Under the pieces are notes generated by a model. The model had not been told where the DNA came from, did not search any database, and saw only the letters and a program-made list of their open reading frames with translations. From contig JANQPU010000322.1 of the NCBI GenBank assembly GCA_028285315.1, positions 1 through 33,472 on the forward strand: 33,472 nt of DNA, read 5' to 3'. This DNA comes from Acaryochloris sp. IP29b_bin.176 (GTDB taxonomy: Bacteria > Cyanobacteriota > Cyanobacteriia > Thermosynechococcales > Thermosynechococcaceae). A program made the translations under genes and the position numbers. Below are positions 8,848 to 16,251 of the stretch, in pieces. The first letter of the stretch is position 1, and each line of letters starts with the position of its first letter.

Positions 8848-9330
8848 TTATTCCTCAGAAACGGGTAGCCACTCCATTAAAAAATACACACCATTCACTG
8901 AGTTCTTTTGAAATCCTAGACGTTGATATAGCCCTAATGCTCGATTATTTTGTTCCACATGAATTCTGACAGGCTTCTGAGAGTCCTGTCCTTCATCTAG
9001 GATTTGTTGTAATAGCATTGAGCCAATCCTCTGATTCCGGTAAGCCGGCAACAAGGCAATATCAATAAGTCTGATTTCATCCTGACGTCGATCAATATAC
9101 AGGCGACCAATAGGACAATTTTCCATCAAAATCATCAAATATTCAGCCTCTTTGAACTGGTCCTGATAATATTGGTGCTGAGCCTGAAACTGCATCTGCA
9201 AAAAGGCTTCCTTTTCTGAATCAGTCCAAGGTAAAACTTTCAGCTCTTCGTGTCGAGTACTAGCATAGATTTTTTCTAAGCAATTGAGATCTCCATCAGA
9301 TATTGGACGAAAGTCGATAGACAGATGCAT
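8848..9330 (-). CDS. GNAT family N-acetyltransferase linked to the collar genes
   Basis: Predicted protein of 160 residues with a GNAT fold. The acetyl-CoA binding motif A is seen as R-N-Q-R-I-G-S-M near residue 115, preceded by the strand I-R-L-I-D-I-A-L-L-P; the C-terminal N-N-R-A-L-G-L-Y-Q-R-L-G-F motif is also typical. The N-terminal segment with S-T-R-x-E-E-L and P-W-T resembles the GNATs I recall beside collar and DUF6916 genes elsewhere, so it probably belongs to the same module. The ATG at 9330 has AGG about six bases upstream. Substrate unknown; it could modify a free small molecule or the amino group of a partner protein. Confidence 0.85.
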   Translation of the reverse strand: MHLSIDFRPISDGDLNCLEKIYASTRHEELKVLPWTDSEKEAFLQMQFQAQHQYYQDQFKEAEYLMILMENCPIGRLYIDRRQDEIRLIDIALLPAYRNQRIGSMLLQQILDEGQDSQKPVRIHVEQNNRALGLYQRLGFQKNSVNGVYFLMEWLPVSEE

Positions 9331-9630
9331 GATTACCTGCTATGCTCATAAATCTTTTGCCGCAATAAAATATTTAACTGAATAAGCTTTTACTTTATAT
9401 ATATGATATCGATTTACATCTACTCAAAACGACTTATTTCTTAATTTTTAATCTGAATTGAAGACCTATAATTACCAATAAGCCTCTTTGTTCTTATTGT
9501 TCAATCAGGTGAATCTGAAATAAAGTCACAAAATAAACTCTATTTCGATGGCAGCTAAGGCCCTCTTCAGACTTATTTCTTGTTTTTGAAGATTTGAATC
9601 ATATAGTTGGATGGATACCGATCTACTGCT

Positions 9631-10062
9631 ATGAGTATTTCCCGACGGCATTTTCTTTTATTCTCTGGCACCGCTTTAGTCTCAGCCGGAACGTCTTTTT
9701 CACTATCGAAGACAAAACAACAACACCAAACCCTGGCTAAAACTCCTGCCCACAGCAGTGCTTCCCTGAGTCAGATGCATAGCTCCACGTTTGAAACCCT
9801 CAGCGATAAAACCTTTCTAGTCATAACCGACCAAGGAGAACGGCTGCCTCTCCAATTAGACCAAGTAGAAGATCAAGGCCAGTCTAATCAGCTAGAGCAA
9901 TTTTCTCTCACCTTTCGAGGTAATGAAGGGCACTCCTTAACCCAAGGAACTTATAAATTGGAGCATCCTCAATTGGGGCACTTCAGTTTGTTTCTTGTGC
10001 CCACTGGCGACCCAACCCAAAGCGCCTACTATCAAGCTGCATTTAGTCGCCTAGTGGTTTAA
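9631..10062 (+). CDS. Tat-signal DUF6916-type exported protein
   Basis: Predicted protein of 143 residues from the ATG at 9631, which puts the twin-arginine motif S-R-R-H-F-L at the very N terminus followed by a hydrophobic stretch ending near A-L-V-S-A-G. An upstream ATG at 9610 would only add eight residues. After a Gln/Ser-rich linker, residues about 50-143 form a DUF6916-like domain: F-S-L-T-F-R-G, T-Y-K-L-E-H-P-Q-L-G, F-L-V-P and Y-Y-Q-A-A-F. These match the signal-less paralogue at 8376-8687 motif by motif. It is divergent from the GNAT gene. Tat export implies a folded, possibly cofactor- or partner-bound passenger, moved to the periplasm or thylakoid lumen. Function unknown. Confidence 0.8.
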   Translation: MSISRRHFLLFSGTALVSAGTSFSLSKTKQQHQTLAKTPAHSSASLSQMHSSTFETLSDKTFLVITDQGERLPLQLDQVEDQGQSNQLEQFSLTFRGNEGHSLTQGTYKLEHPQLGHFSLFLVPTGDPTQSAYYQAAFSRLVV

Positions 10063-10093
10063 GCATCATAGCCTAAGGAGCGGGCGCATCAAT

Positions 10094-10117
10094 CACATCT
10101 CAGTCAACTGGGATGTG
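10094..10117. terminator. Hairpin downstream of Tat-DUF6916 gene
   Basis: CACATCTCAG (10094-10103) pairs with CTGGGATGTG (10108-10117) around a TCAA loop: a ten-base-pair stem with one G-U pair, 32 bp after the stop codon. No T-run follows, so it may be a weak terminator or an mRNA 3' stabiliser. Confidence 0.4.
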
Positions 10118-10347
10118 CATAACCAAAGCCCGCAACTCAGGACATTATCGCCCTAATGCTTCAGTAACCATCTTGCCATTATCGTTTCTCCTCACAAATA
10201 TCGATATCAGACATTAAGCAACGCTTCGGAATAGTTGTCGCATTGTGGTGTGAAATAGGTTTTTATATCTCTGAGTCACAACGAATTGAAACGAGATCAG
10301 GCATAATATCCAGCGAAGTCCGTATCTCAGATACAGGAGAACACTGA

Positions 10348-10800
10348 ATGGATCGTCGTACATTTCTTTCTTGGGTAGGGGTTGGCACATTAGCCAGTAG
10401 CTTGCCTGTGGTACTCGCTGCTTGCACCTCTGGCGACTCACCTTCGCCGGATACCTCTGACCCTTCTCCAGCAGCCACTACTGCTGATGGTTTTACTGAA
10501 GTGGGTAAACTTGCAGATTTAGAAGGCAATGGGTTTTTAATTCAGGAAGACTTTTCTGGAGCCCCCCTGCTCGTCATTTTCAACCCTGATGACAAAACTA
10601 AAGTCGTTGCGTTCAAAAATCAATGCACCCATAACCAATGTCCCGTAGATTGGAATGCAGACGAGGGAACATTAAATTGTCCCTGCCACGGTTCCAAGTT
10701 CAAGGCAGATGGAACCGTCGCTAACGGTCCAGCTAAGGATTCACTCCCGACCTATGAAGCCAAAGTAGAAGGGGATGCCGTTTTAGTAAAAGCAGGCTAA
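10348..10800 (+). CDS. Rieske [2Fe-2S] protein with Tat/lipoprotein-like signal
   Basis: Predicted protein of 150 residues. The N terminus carries R-R-T-F-L-S-W (twin arginine) and a hydrophobic region ending V-V-L-A-A-C, a possible lipobox with Cys26, followed by a Ser/Pro/Asp-rich linker to about residue 47. The Rieske domain has box 1 C-T-H-x-x-C (Cys93, His95, Cys98) and box 2 C-P-C-H-G-S (Cys111, Cys113, His114). By family knowledge Cys93, His95, Cys111 and His114 ligate the cluster, and Cys98-Cys113 form a disulfide, as in high-potential bc-type Rieske proteins. It is shorter than the cytochrome b6f subunit PetC and lacks its transmembrane anchor form, so I regard it as a separate electron carrier. 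No oxidoreductase partner is adjacent. Confidence 0.88.
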   Translation: MDRRTFLSWVGVGTLASSLPVVLAACTSGDSPSPDTSDPSPAATTADGFTEVGKLADLEGNGFLIQEDFSGAPLLVIFNPDDKTKVVAFKNQCTHNQCPVDWNADEGTLNCPCHGSKFKADGTVANGPAKDSLPTYEAKVEGDAVLVKAG

Positions 10801-10823
10801 AAATCACTAGATTTCAATAAAGA

Positions 10824-10848
10824 AACCCCTGACTATAGGTCAGGGGTT
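10824..10848 (-). terminator. Intrinsic terminator between rieske and gor
   Basis: AACCCCTGAC (10824-10833) and GTCAGGGGTT (10839-10848) form a perfect ten-base-pair stem with a TATAG loop. Read on the minus strand it is followed by a T-rich tract (TTTCTTTATT), so it best serves the glutathione reductase gene; the stem could also stop the convergent Rieske transcript. Confidence 0.75.
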
Positions 10849-10929
10849 AAATCCTCTGAGGAGGAATCTCTCGATACCAGATTCCTAAGTCTAAAATGCC
10901 CCCTCAATATCTAAAAAGTGACATTCTGC

Positions 10930-12288
10930 TTAGCGCATTGTTACAAATTCTTCGGCGGAACTGGGGTGAATGCCGACAGTGGCATCAAATTGGGCTTTGG
11001 TGGCCCCCATCTTCACTGCGATCGCAACCCCTTGAATAATTTCTCCCGCATGGTCACCCACCATATGAGCGCCTAAAACCTGATCAGTTTCGGTGTTGAC
11101 CACTAGCTTCATCAAGGTTTTCTCATCATGGTTGGGGAGGGTGTAATACATGGGGCGGAAGCGACTCCGATAGATCTTGATTTTGTCCTCGCCATATTTT
11201 TCCTTGGCTTCTGTTTCCGTCAGCCCCACCGTGGCAGCTTCAGGCGTTGTGAAAATTGCTGTCGGAACATTTTCATAACTCATGGTTCGGGACTTGCCAC
11301 CAAAATGGGTATCGGCAAAGGCACGACCTTCGTTAATGGCAACCGGCGTTAGGTTGATCCGATCTGTACAGTCACCAACCGCATAAATATTAGGTTCCGA
11401 AGTTTGACTATATTCATTGACCGCGATCGCACCACCATCCACTTCTACCGCTGTATTTTCAATCCCCAATCCCTCTAAGTTAGGACGACGGCCTGTGGCC
11501 GCTAGGCTAATGGCATCTACCAGCAGGGTTTCTTCGATATTGCTTGCTTGCTTGACGGTGAGTTGGAGGCCCGTGTCAGTTTTTGCGATCGCAAGATCCG
11601 TCATGTTATTCAGCACTCGAATGCCGTGCTTCTGCATCGCCTCTTGAATTTCCGAGCGGATATCTTCATCGAATCCCCGCAAAATCTTGTCGGCCCGGAT
11701 AATTAAAGTCACTTCAGACCCTAATCCCTTGAGAATGCAGGCAAATTCAATCCCGATATAACCACCCCCCAGGACAACTAAATGCTTGGGCTGTTCTTTG
11801 AGGTGGAAAATATCATTAGACGTGATCGCATGTTCAATACCTGGGATATCCTCAGGCTTCACAGGCTTACCGCCAACAGCAATCAAAATCTTGTCCGCCG
11901 TGACTTTCTGATCGCCAATCGCCACCGTGTGGGCATCGACGAGAGCAGCACGACCGCGATAAACCTCTACTTTGGAGTTATCCAGCATCCGCTGATAGAT
12001 GCCATTGAGCCGAGTAACTTCGTCATTCACTGCCGTGATCATTTTGTGCCAGTTGAGCTGACTTTCCACGGGGCTCCAGCCATAGCCTGTGGCCGCATCA
12101 AACTGAGAGGGAAAGTGAGAGGCATAAACCATCAGTTTTTTAGGTACACAGCCTCGATTCACACAGGTGCCGCCCAGACGGTCATATTCCGCAATTCCGA
12201 CTTTGGCAACATATTGAGCGGCTCGGCGAGCCGTAGCAATCCCGCCAGAACCGGCACCAATCACAAATAAATCGTAGTCATAACTCAT
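10930..12288 (-). CDS. gor: Glutathione-disulfide reductase
   Basis: Predicted protein of 452 residues. It reduces glutathione disulfide with NADPH using FAD. Visible motifs: FAD-binding G-A-G-S-G-G (residues 11-16), redox-active G-G-T-C-V-N-R-G-C-V-P-K-K (Cys42 and Cys47), NADPH-domain G-G-G-Y-I-G-I-E-F with downstream I-I-R-A-D-K-I-L-R providing the arginines expected for NADPH, the second FAD motif A-V-G-D-C-T-D, and the C-terminal H-P-S-S-A-E-E (His441, Glu446) that acts as the catalytic base. The length matches the family. The ATG at 12288 follows GGAGG with a seven-base spacing; the GTG directly before it is less likely. It lies downstream of prxII on the same strand but a hairpin separates them. 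Confidence 0.96.
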   Translation of the reverse strand: MSYDYDLFVIGAGSGGIATARRAAQYVAKVGIAEYDRLGGTCVNRGCVPKKLMVYASHFPSQFDAATGYGWSPVESQLNWHKMITAVNDEVTRLNGIYQRMLDNSKVEVYRGRAALVDAHTVAIGDQKVTADKILIAVGGKPVKPEDIPGIEHAITSNDIFHLKEQPKHLVVLGGGYIGIEFACILKGLGSEVTLIIRADKILRGFDEDIRSEIQEAMQKHGIRVLNNMTDLAIAKTDTGLQLTVKQASNIEETLLVDAISLAATGRRPNLEGLGIENTAVEVDGGAIAVNEYSQTSEPNIYAVGDCTDRINLTPVAINEGRAFADTHFGGKSRTMSYENVPTAIFTTPEAATVGLTETEAKEKYGEDKIKIYRSRFRPMYYTLPNHDEKTLMKLVVNTETDQVLGAHMVGDHAGEIIQGVAIAVKMGATKAQFDATVGIHPSSAEEFVTMR

Positions 12289-12345
12289 CACCTTCCCTCC
12301 TTTACAGCTTCAAGAACGTCTCACTCTAGCCTAGTCAATCCATGA

Positions 12346-12381
12346 CACGATGGAGCTGGCCATTCAACCAACTCCATCGTG
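12346..12381 (-). terminator. Hairpin terminator downstream of prxII
   Basis: CACGATGGAG (12346-12355) pairs with CTCCATCGTG (12372-12381); inner TGG/CCA pairs extend the stem. It begins 23 bases after the prxII stop codon on the minus strand and precedes gor. There is no clear T-run, but the stem is long and perfect, so termination or 3'-end stabilisation is likely. Confidence 0.6.
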
Positions 12382-12404
12382 AAACTTCAAGCAATGAATG
12401 CTTT

Positions 12405-12977
12405 TTATCCAACCGCAGCAGCAGTGGGAGTAGCGTTGGCATGAACTCCTTTGAGATAGGCCAACATCGTATCGGCATCAGACACCTCAAAGGGATCAGT
12501 GGGACAGTTATCCCCGTAATCGGCTTCAATGAACATTTTTTCAATCTTGCCATCATTGACAACCATCGAATAGCGCCAAGAGCGCATGCCGAAGCCCAGG
12601 TTTGATTTGTCGACGAGCATGCCCATCTTGCGAGTGAACTCACCATTGCCATCGGGCAGCAGAAAGACCTTATCTGCCCCTTGATGTTTACCCCATTGGA
12701 ACATCACAAATGCATCATTCACAGATAGGCAGATGATGTCATCGACGCCTTGAGCTTTGATTTCTTCGTATAGCTCTTCGTACCGGGGCAGATGAGTAGA
12801 TGAGCAAGTAGGGGTAAATGCGCCAGGTAGAGAGAAGACAACGACTCGCTTACCGCCGAAAATATCTTGGGTGGTTTTGTCTTCCCAACGGTAGGGGTTG
12901 GGACCCGGAAGCGACTCATCACGGACTCGGGTTTTGAAGACGACGTCGGGGACTCGCTCAGTTGCAAATACAGCCAT
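12405..12977 (-). CDS. Type II (Prx5-like) peroxiredoxin
   Basis: Predicted protein of 190 residues from the ATG at 12977, preceded by GAGGAA at a six-base spacing; thirteen further in-frame codons upstream lack a ribosome binding site. It reduces hydrogen and alkyl peroxides. The peroxidatic motif P-G-A-F-T-P-T-C is at residues 51-58 (Cys58), followed by S-S-T-H-L-P; a second Cys at residue 83 in the strand D-I-I-C-L-S-V-N-D is a candidate partner. The sequence resembles the cyanobacterial PrxII (Synechocystis Sll1621 as I recall). It is divergent from the perR-type gene, the same arrangement as in Synechocystis, and its promoter is overlapped by two palindromes that look like PerR boxes, so peroxide induction is expected. 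Confidence 0.93.
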   Translation of the reverse strand: MAVFATERVPDVVFKTRVRDESLPGPNPYRWEDKTTQDIFGGKRVVVFSLPGAFTPTCSSTHLPRYEELYEEIKAQGVDDIICLSVNDAFVMFQWGKHQGADKVFLLPDGNGEFTRKMGMLVDKSNLGFGMRSWRYSMVVNDGKIEKMFIEADYGDNCPTDPFEVSDADTMLAYLKGVHANATPTAAAVG

Positions 12978-13032
12978 GTTATTCCTCAATTGGGTTGGAT
13001 GAACAGATGTCGGCATCAGCCTTCACATATCT

Positions 13033-13064
13033 TAAGAATAATTCTTGTCTAGGAATAATTCAAT
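13033..13064. promoter_or_regulatory. Two tandem PerR/Fur-type 7-1-7 boxes
   Basis: Box 1 is TAAGAAT-A-ATTCTTG (13033-13047) and box 2 is TAGGAAT-A-ATTCAAT (13050-13064). Both have the 7-1-7 inverted-repeat layout of Fur-family operators, with centres 17 bp apart. They lie 56-87 bp upstream of the prxII start and about 115 bp upstream of the perR start. The family link is inferred from layout and context. Confidence 0.75.
13035..13063 (-). promoter_or_regulatory. Predicted prxII promoter overlapped by both PerR boxes
   Basis: On the minus strand, TTGAAT (13063-13058) and TATTCT (13040-13035) are separated by 17 bp, a sigma70-like spacing. The -35 hexamer lies within box 2 and the -10 hexamer within box 1, so repressor binding would block polymerase directly. 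Confidence 0.55.
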
Positions 13065-13102
13065 AGTAATATATACTTATTTTTAAGAAAAACTATATTT
13101 TA

Positions 13103-13132
13103 TTGAGACATTGTAAATTTTGCATCTATAAT
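13103..13132 (+). promoter_or_regulatory. Predicted perR promoter
   Basis: TTGAGA (13103-13108) and a perfect TATAAT (13127-13132) are 18 bp apart, 46 bp upstream of the perR ATG. The two PerR boxes sit 39 bp and more upstream of the -35, so autoregulation would be weaker than repression of prxII, unless the repressor acts from a distance. Confidence 0.55.
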
Positions 13133-13177
13133 TGGTGAATAAATTGCTGCAATAGTATTTACTGTTTTATAGATGAC

Positions 13178-13600
13178 ATGATGAAGCAGTCTACTGACGT
13201 CATAGTGAAAGTTTTGAAGGAGAAAGGTCTCCGGGTAACACCCCAACGCTATGCGGTGTATGCCAATTTGCTGTCTCGGACTGATCATCCAACCGTAGAG
13301 CATCTGTTGCAGGATCTGAATCAGGATTTTCCCATTTCTTCTCAAGCAACGGTGTATACCTCTTTGCAGGCCCTGCGAGATGTAGGGTTGGTGCGAGAAG
13401 TCTTGCTAGAAGAGGGAGTGTCAAGGTACGACGCTAATGTCGACCCTCATCATCATTTTCGCTGTCGCCACTGTGGCGAAATTGAAGATATTCCCTGGAA
13501 TTGTTTCCAAGAAATTAGTCTTAGCAACCTACGACCTGGCTTGGATGCCCAAACCTATGAGGTTACCGTGAGTGGCTTGTGCGATCGCTGCCAACCCTAA
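13178..13600 (+). CDS. perR: PerR-type Fur family peroxide-sensing repressor
   Basis: Predicted protein of 140 residues. A winged-helix DNA-binding half (R-V-T-P-Q-R, then S-Q-A-T-V-Y-T-S-L) is followed by a metal-binding dimerisation half. With the start at 13178, residues His37, Asp85, His91, His93 and Asp104 fall at exactly the positions of the Bacillus PerR regulatory metal site, and Cys96, Cys99 plus a second C-x-x-C near the C terminus form the structural zinc site. Asp104, rather than Glu, is the feature that marks peroxide-sensing PerR. An alternative ATG three bases later changes little. It is divergent from a peroxiredoxin, as slr1738 is in Synechocystis. It presumably binds the two palindromes in between and is released on oxidation of metal-bound histidine. 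Confidence 0.9.
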   Translation: MMKQSTDVIVKVLKEKGLRVTPQRYAVYANLLSRTDHPTVEHLLQDLNQDFPISSQATVYTSLQALRDVGLVREVLLEEGVSRYDANVDPHHHFRCRHCGEIEDIPWNCFQEISLSNLRPGLDAQTYEVTVSGLCDRCQP

Positions 13601-13691
13601 ACAGGTAATCTTACATTCATTGTGACTCCTGTTCAGAGATTGATGTGAGGGCAAGGGTGTCCCAAGTAAAATCATTTCTGAAAGGTTTTCC

Positions 13692-14120
13692 ATGACTCAG
13701 CCCCTCTCGTCTGCCTTAGAGGAACAAATTATTGCGGTTGAAGAACAGCTCCGCTTAGCCATGCGGAGTTCTGATGTGGCGGTCCTAGATCACCTGATTG
13801 CCGACGATTTAGTATTTACCAGCCACCTGGGCCAAGTGATCAGTAAACAAGATGATCTCGCCTTTCATCAAGCAGGTCTCTGTCAATTCCAGACTATTGA
13901 TTATTCAGAACGGTACATTCAACCCATTGGAGATCGGATCCTTATTTCGGTGCGCGTATACCTGACAGGCATCTATGGCGAAATACCTTTCGAGGAGGAT
14001 CTGCGATTTACCCGTCTGTGGCAGCGTTCCCCCCAAGGAACATGGCAGATTATCGTTGGTCACAGTAGCGTTGTCCAGAGCAATAGCAATGCGCCCAAAC
14101 CTTCAGCACTACAAGCTTGA
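13692..14120 (+). CDS. NTF2-like / DUF4440-SnoaL-like domain protein
   Basis: Predicted protein of 142 residues. The pattern of an N-terminal helix (E-E-Q-L-R-L-A-M-R-S-S-D), then D-D-L-V-F-T-S-H-L-G and later strands R-V-Y-L-T-G and W-Q-I-I-V-G-H-S-S is that of the cone-shaped NTF2/SnoaL fold, in the DUF4440 style. Such proteins bind small hydrophobic molecules or act as isomerase-like enzymes; the substrate cannot be read from the sequence. No signal peptide or membrane segment. It is followed 24 bp later by a GNAT gene on the same strand, so the two may be cotranscribed. It starts 91 bp after perR. Confidence 0.72.
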   Translation: MTQPLSSALEEQIIAVEEQLRLAMRSSDVAVLDHLIADDLVFTSHLGQVISKQDDLAFHQAGLCQFQTIDYSERYIQPIGDRILISVRVYLTGIYGEIPFEEDLRFTRLWQRSPQGTWQIIVGHSSVVQSNSNAPKPSALQA

Positions 14121-14144
14121 TCTGCGCTTTTGGAATTTTCTACC

Positions 14145-14618
14145 ATGCCCGGTTCCTCCCTCACCATCCGCCCCGGCACTCTCACGGAAGATAAGCTGAT
14201 TGCGCAGCATTTTTACCAACTGTGGCTTGATAACCAGGTCCCTGCTGAACAGATTCGACCGGATTGGGAATCCGTGATCCTGGAGTTTTTGGCCACAGCT
14301 CGCGAGCACTTGGGTTACCAGGGATTTGTGGCTCTTATGGATGACCAGATTGTGGGGTCAGTCGGTTGTCAATTATTTGCAGGACTATATCCGTTGCTCC
14401 TTAGTCAAGACCAACGCCACTATGGCTACATTTGGGGAGTTTATGTGGAAGCATCGTATCGTTGCCGAGGGATTGGTCGACAACTAACTGAGGTCGCGGT
14501 GGAGTGCTTGCGATCGCAACACTGTACCCATGCTATACTCCATGCCTCTACCTGGGGCAAACCCGTCTATGAGCAGATCGGATTTACTCCCTCCAACGAA
14601 ATGCGTCTAGAACTTTAG
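14145..14618 (+). CDS. GNAT family N-acetyltransferase
   Basis: Predicted protein of 157 residues from the ATG at 14145; an in-frame TTG at 14130 has no better support. GNAT motif A is seen as the strand Y-I-W-G-V-Y-V followed by R-C-R-G-I-G-R-Q-L, the pyrophosphate loop for acetyl-CoA. The C-terminal H-A-S-T-W-G-K-P-V-Y-E-Q-I-G-F is the usual motif B region, and the N-terminal I-R-P-G-T-L-T-E-D is a common GNAT opening. It follows the NTF2-like gene closely. The substrate is unknown. It is not closely similar to the collar-linked GNAT at 8848-9330. Confidence 0.85.
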   Translation: MPGSSLTIRPGTLTEDKLIAQHFYQLWLDNQVPAEQIRPDWESVILEFLATAREHLGYQGFVALMDDQIVGSVGCQLFAGLYPLLLSQDQRHYGYIWGVYVEASYRCRGIGRQLTEVAVECLRSQHCTHAILHASTWGKPVYEQIGFTPSNEMRLEL

Positions 14619-14684
14619 CTGATCATCTAGATACTAGGCTTCACACTCCATCCAACATCTCGTATGGCAAAGACAGCAGAGTGA

Positions 14685-15566
14685 TTATTCCTGGGGTGAA
14701 GAAGGTTGCCAATCCCCCAAGCCAAATTTCTTCATCAAGATTCGATCCAATATTCGAGTCGGTAACCATCGTTTTAATAACGGCAAGGTGAGGCTTTTGT
14801 TACCAATGGCAATTTCAGGTGGTAATCGATCGGAATTCTGAATGCAATTGACAAGCTTTTTAGCTAATACAGCGGCAGGAGTTGCCTGGTTTTGAGAGGC
14901 TCGCGCTCGTGCCCGGATCTGAGGTGCCAGGCGCTGATAGAGAGAGTGAGGGGAAAGTAGCCGATCGACCGTCTGGGAGGCCGCTTGTCCAAACTGGGAT
15001 TGGATTGCTCCTGCTCGAACGGTGACCACTTGAATACCAAAGGGAGCAAGTTCCATTCTCAGTACATCTGATAAAGCATGAAGGGCTGCCTTGGAAGCAC
15101 AGTAGGGGCCAGCAAAAGGAGTACTCATAATTCCTGAAACACTACCCAAATTAATGATGAGTCCCCCGCGCCTCATCCTGGGAACCACCTGCTGGATGAG
15201 ATGGATCGGTGCAAAAACATTGGTTTGAAACTGGGCCACAAACTCGGCATTGGGAATATCTAGCAGCGGCCCCATCACTGCATAGCCCGCATTATTCACG
15301 AGAATATCGATCTCCTTGGTCTCGGCAGAAATGGTATCGATCACAGTGGCAATCTCCGAGGGATATGTAACATCTAACTTCAAAGTGGCTATCCCTTGTT
15401 GGGCCAGCTCTCCCATATCTGCCGGATTTCGAGCGGTTGCATAGACTTGATATCCCTGCTGCTGAAACTCAAGGGCTAGAGCCTCGCCAATCCCAGACGA
15501 ACACCCCGTAATCAGCACAACTTTAGCCGATGAACTCGATGGGTTTAGGGGGTATGAGACTACCAT
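14685..15566 (-). CDS. Short-chain dehydrogenase/reductase (classical SDR)
   Basis: Predicted protein of 293 residues from the ATG at 15566; a TTG seven codons upstream is also possible and neither has a strong ribosome binding site. Classical SDR motifs are all present: T-G-C-S-S-G-I-G (nucleotide binding), N-N-A-G-Y-A, the catalytic Ser in L-G-S-V-S-G, and Y-C-A-S-K (Tyr and Lys). An Arg after the second strand (A-T-A-R-N-P) suggests NADP(H). The C-terminal ~80 residues are longer than in minimal SDRs and resemble the SDRs acting on lipids, retinoids or sterols. Natural substrate unknown. It is convergent with the GNAT gene. Confidence 0.88.
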   Translation of the reverse strand: MVVSYPLNPSSSSAKVVLITGCSSGIGEALALEFQQQGYQVYATARNPADMGELAQQGIATLKLDVTYPSEIATVIDTISAETKEIDILVNNAGYAVMGPLLDIPNAEFVAQFQTNVFAPIHLIQQVVPRMRRGGLIINLGSVSGIMSTPFAGPYCASKAALHALSDVLRMELAPFGIQVVTVRAGAIQSQFGQAASQTVDRLLSPHSLYQRLAPQIRARARASQNQATPAAVLAKKLVNCIQNSDRLPPEIAIGNKSLTLPLLKRWLPTRILDRILMKKFGLGDWQPSSPQE

Positions 15567-15702
15567 TAGGACTAAGCTGCCATACAAAGCTGACGGTCAG
15601 TAATTGAAAAAATATTGAGTGTAAGTTTAGGTTAAGTCAATCTGGCAATGGACTGTGATACAAGTCAAGATATAAATTAATACTTGGGTTGAGTTTTTGC
15701 TG

Positions 15703-16077
15703 ATGACCTCACGATTCTCGTTGCCACAGATGCTAATCCCCTTCCTCCCTTTGAAAGCTCTGTTTCGCAAGAGCTTACTGGCGGTCTTAATCGGAGGGAT
15801 GGTGCTATTCAGTCTACCCAGCCCTGCTGAGGCAGCCATTTGTCGCAATATCCAAGGCCGTCGTATTTGTGAAGCTTCTCTCAATCGCAGTGCCAAAAAT
15901 TACTGGGAATATCGAGCCATTGTCACTATTGATGGGGCCAGGCAACCCCGCGAAACCTATAACTGCCGCGATAAGATTCGCATTCAAGCCGATGGTACGG
16001 TCATTCCTTTTCAAGAGGGTGATCCCAGTCCCGTGGTTTGCCGACTCTATAATAAGCGCATGGCCAAGCGATCATAA
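15703..16077 (+). CDS. Small exported cyanobacterial protein of unknown function
   Basis: Predicted protein of 124 residues from the ATG at 15703; a TTG two codons earlier is less likely. The N terminus has a basic segment (F-R-K) followed by a hydrophobic core (L-L-A-V-L-I-G-G-M-V-L-F) and A-E-A-A, a typical Sec signal peptide cleaved near residue 46. The mature part is about 80 residues, with three cysteines spaced to allow disulfides, a Y-W-E-Y-R-A-I-V-T-I-D-G motif and a final C-R-L-Y-N. I do not recognise a named family. It is probably periplasmic or lumenal. It is divergent from the SDR gene. Confidence 0.7.
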   Translation: MTSRFSLPQMLIPFLPLKALFRKSLLAVLIGGMVLFSLPSPAEAAICRNIQGRRICEASLNRSAKNYWEYRAIVTIDGARQPRETYNCRDKIRIQADGTVIPFQEGDPSPVVCRLYNKRMAKRS

Positions 16078-16251
16078 AATGTTTGTGCTTTGAGCCTGTA
16101 ATCAAGTCTCTTCACACAAATGAACCTGATAAGCTATAAGCAGACAGCCACAAGAGTTAAAAAAAGCTTGTAACAAAATGTGCAAAATTGAACCTTAGGT
16201 GTGTATCATAGAGTTTAGTCTTCCCCAGTTGGGCTTACGAGCTCGCTGGCC

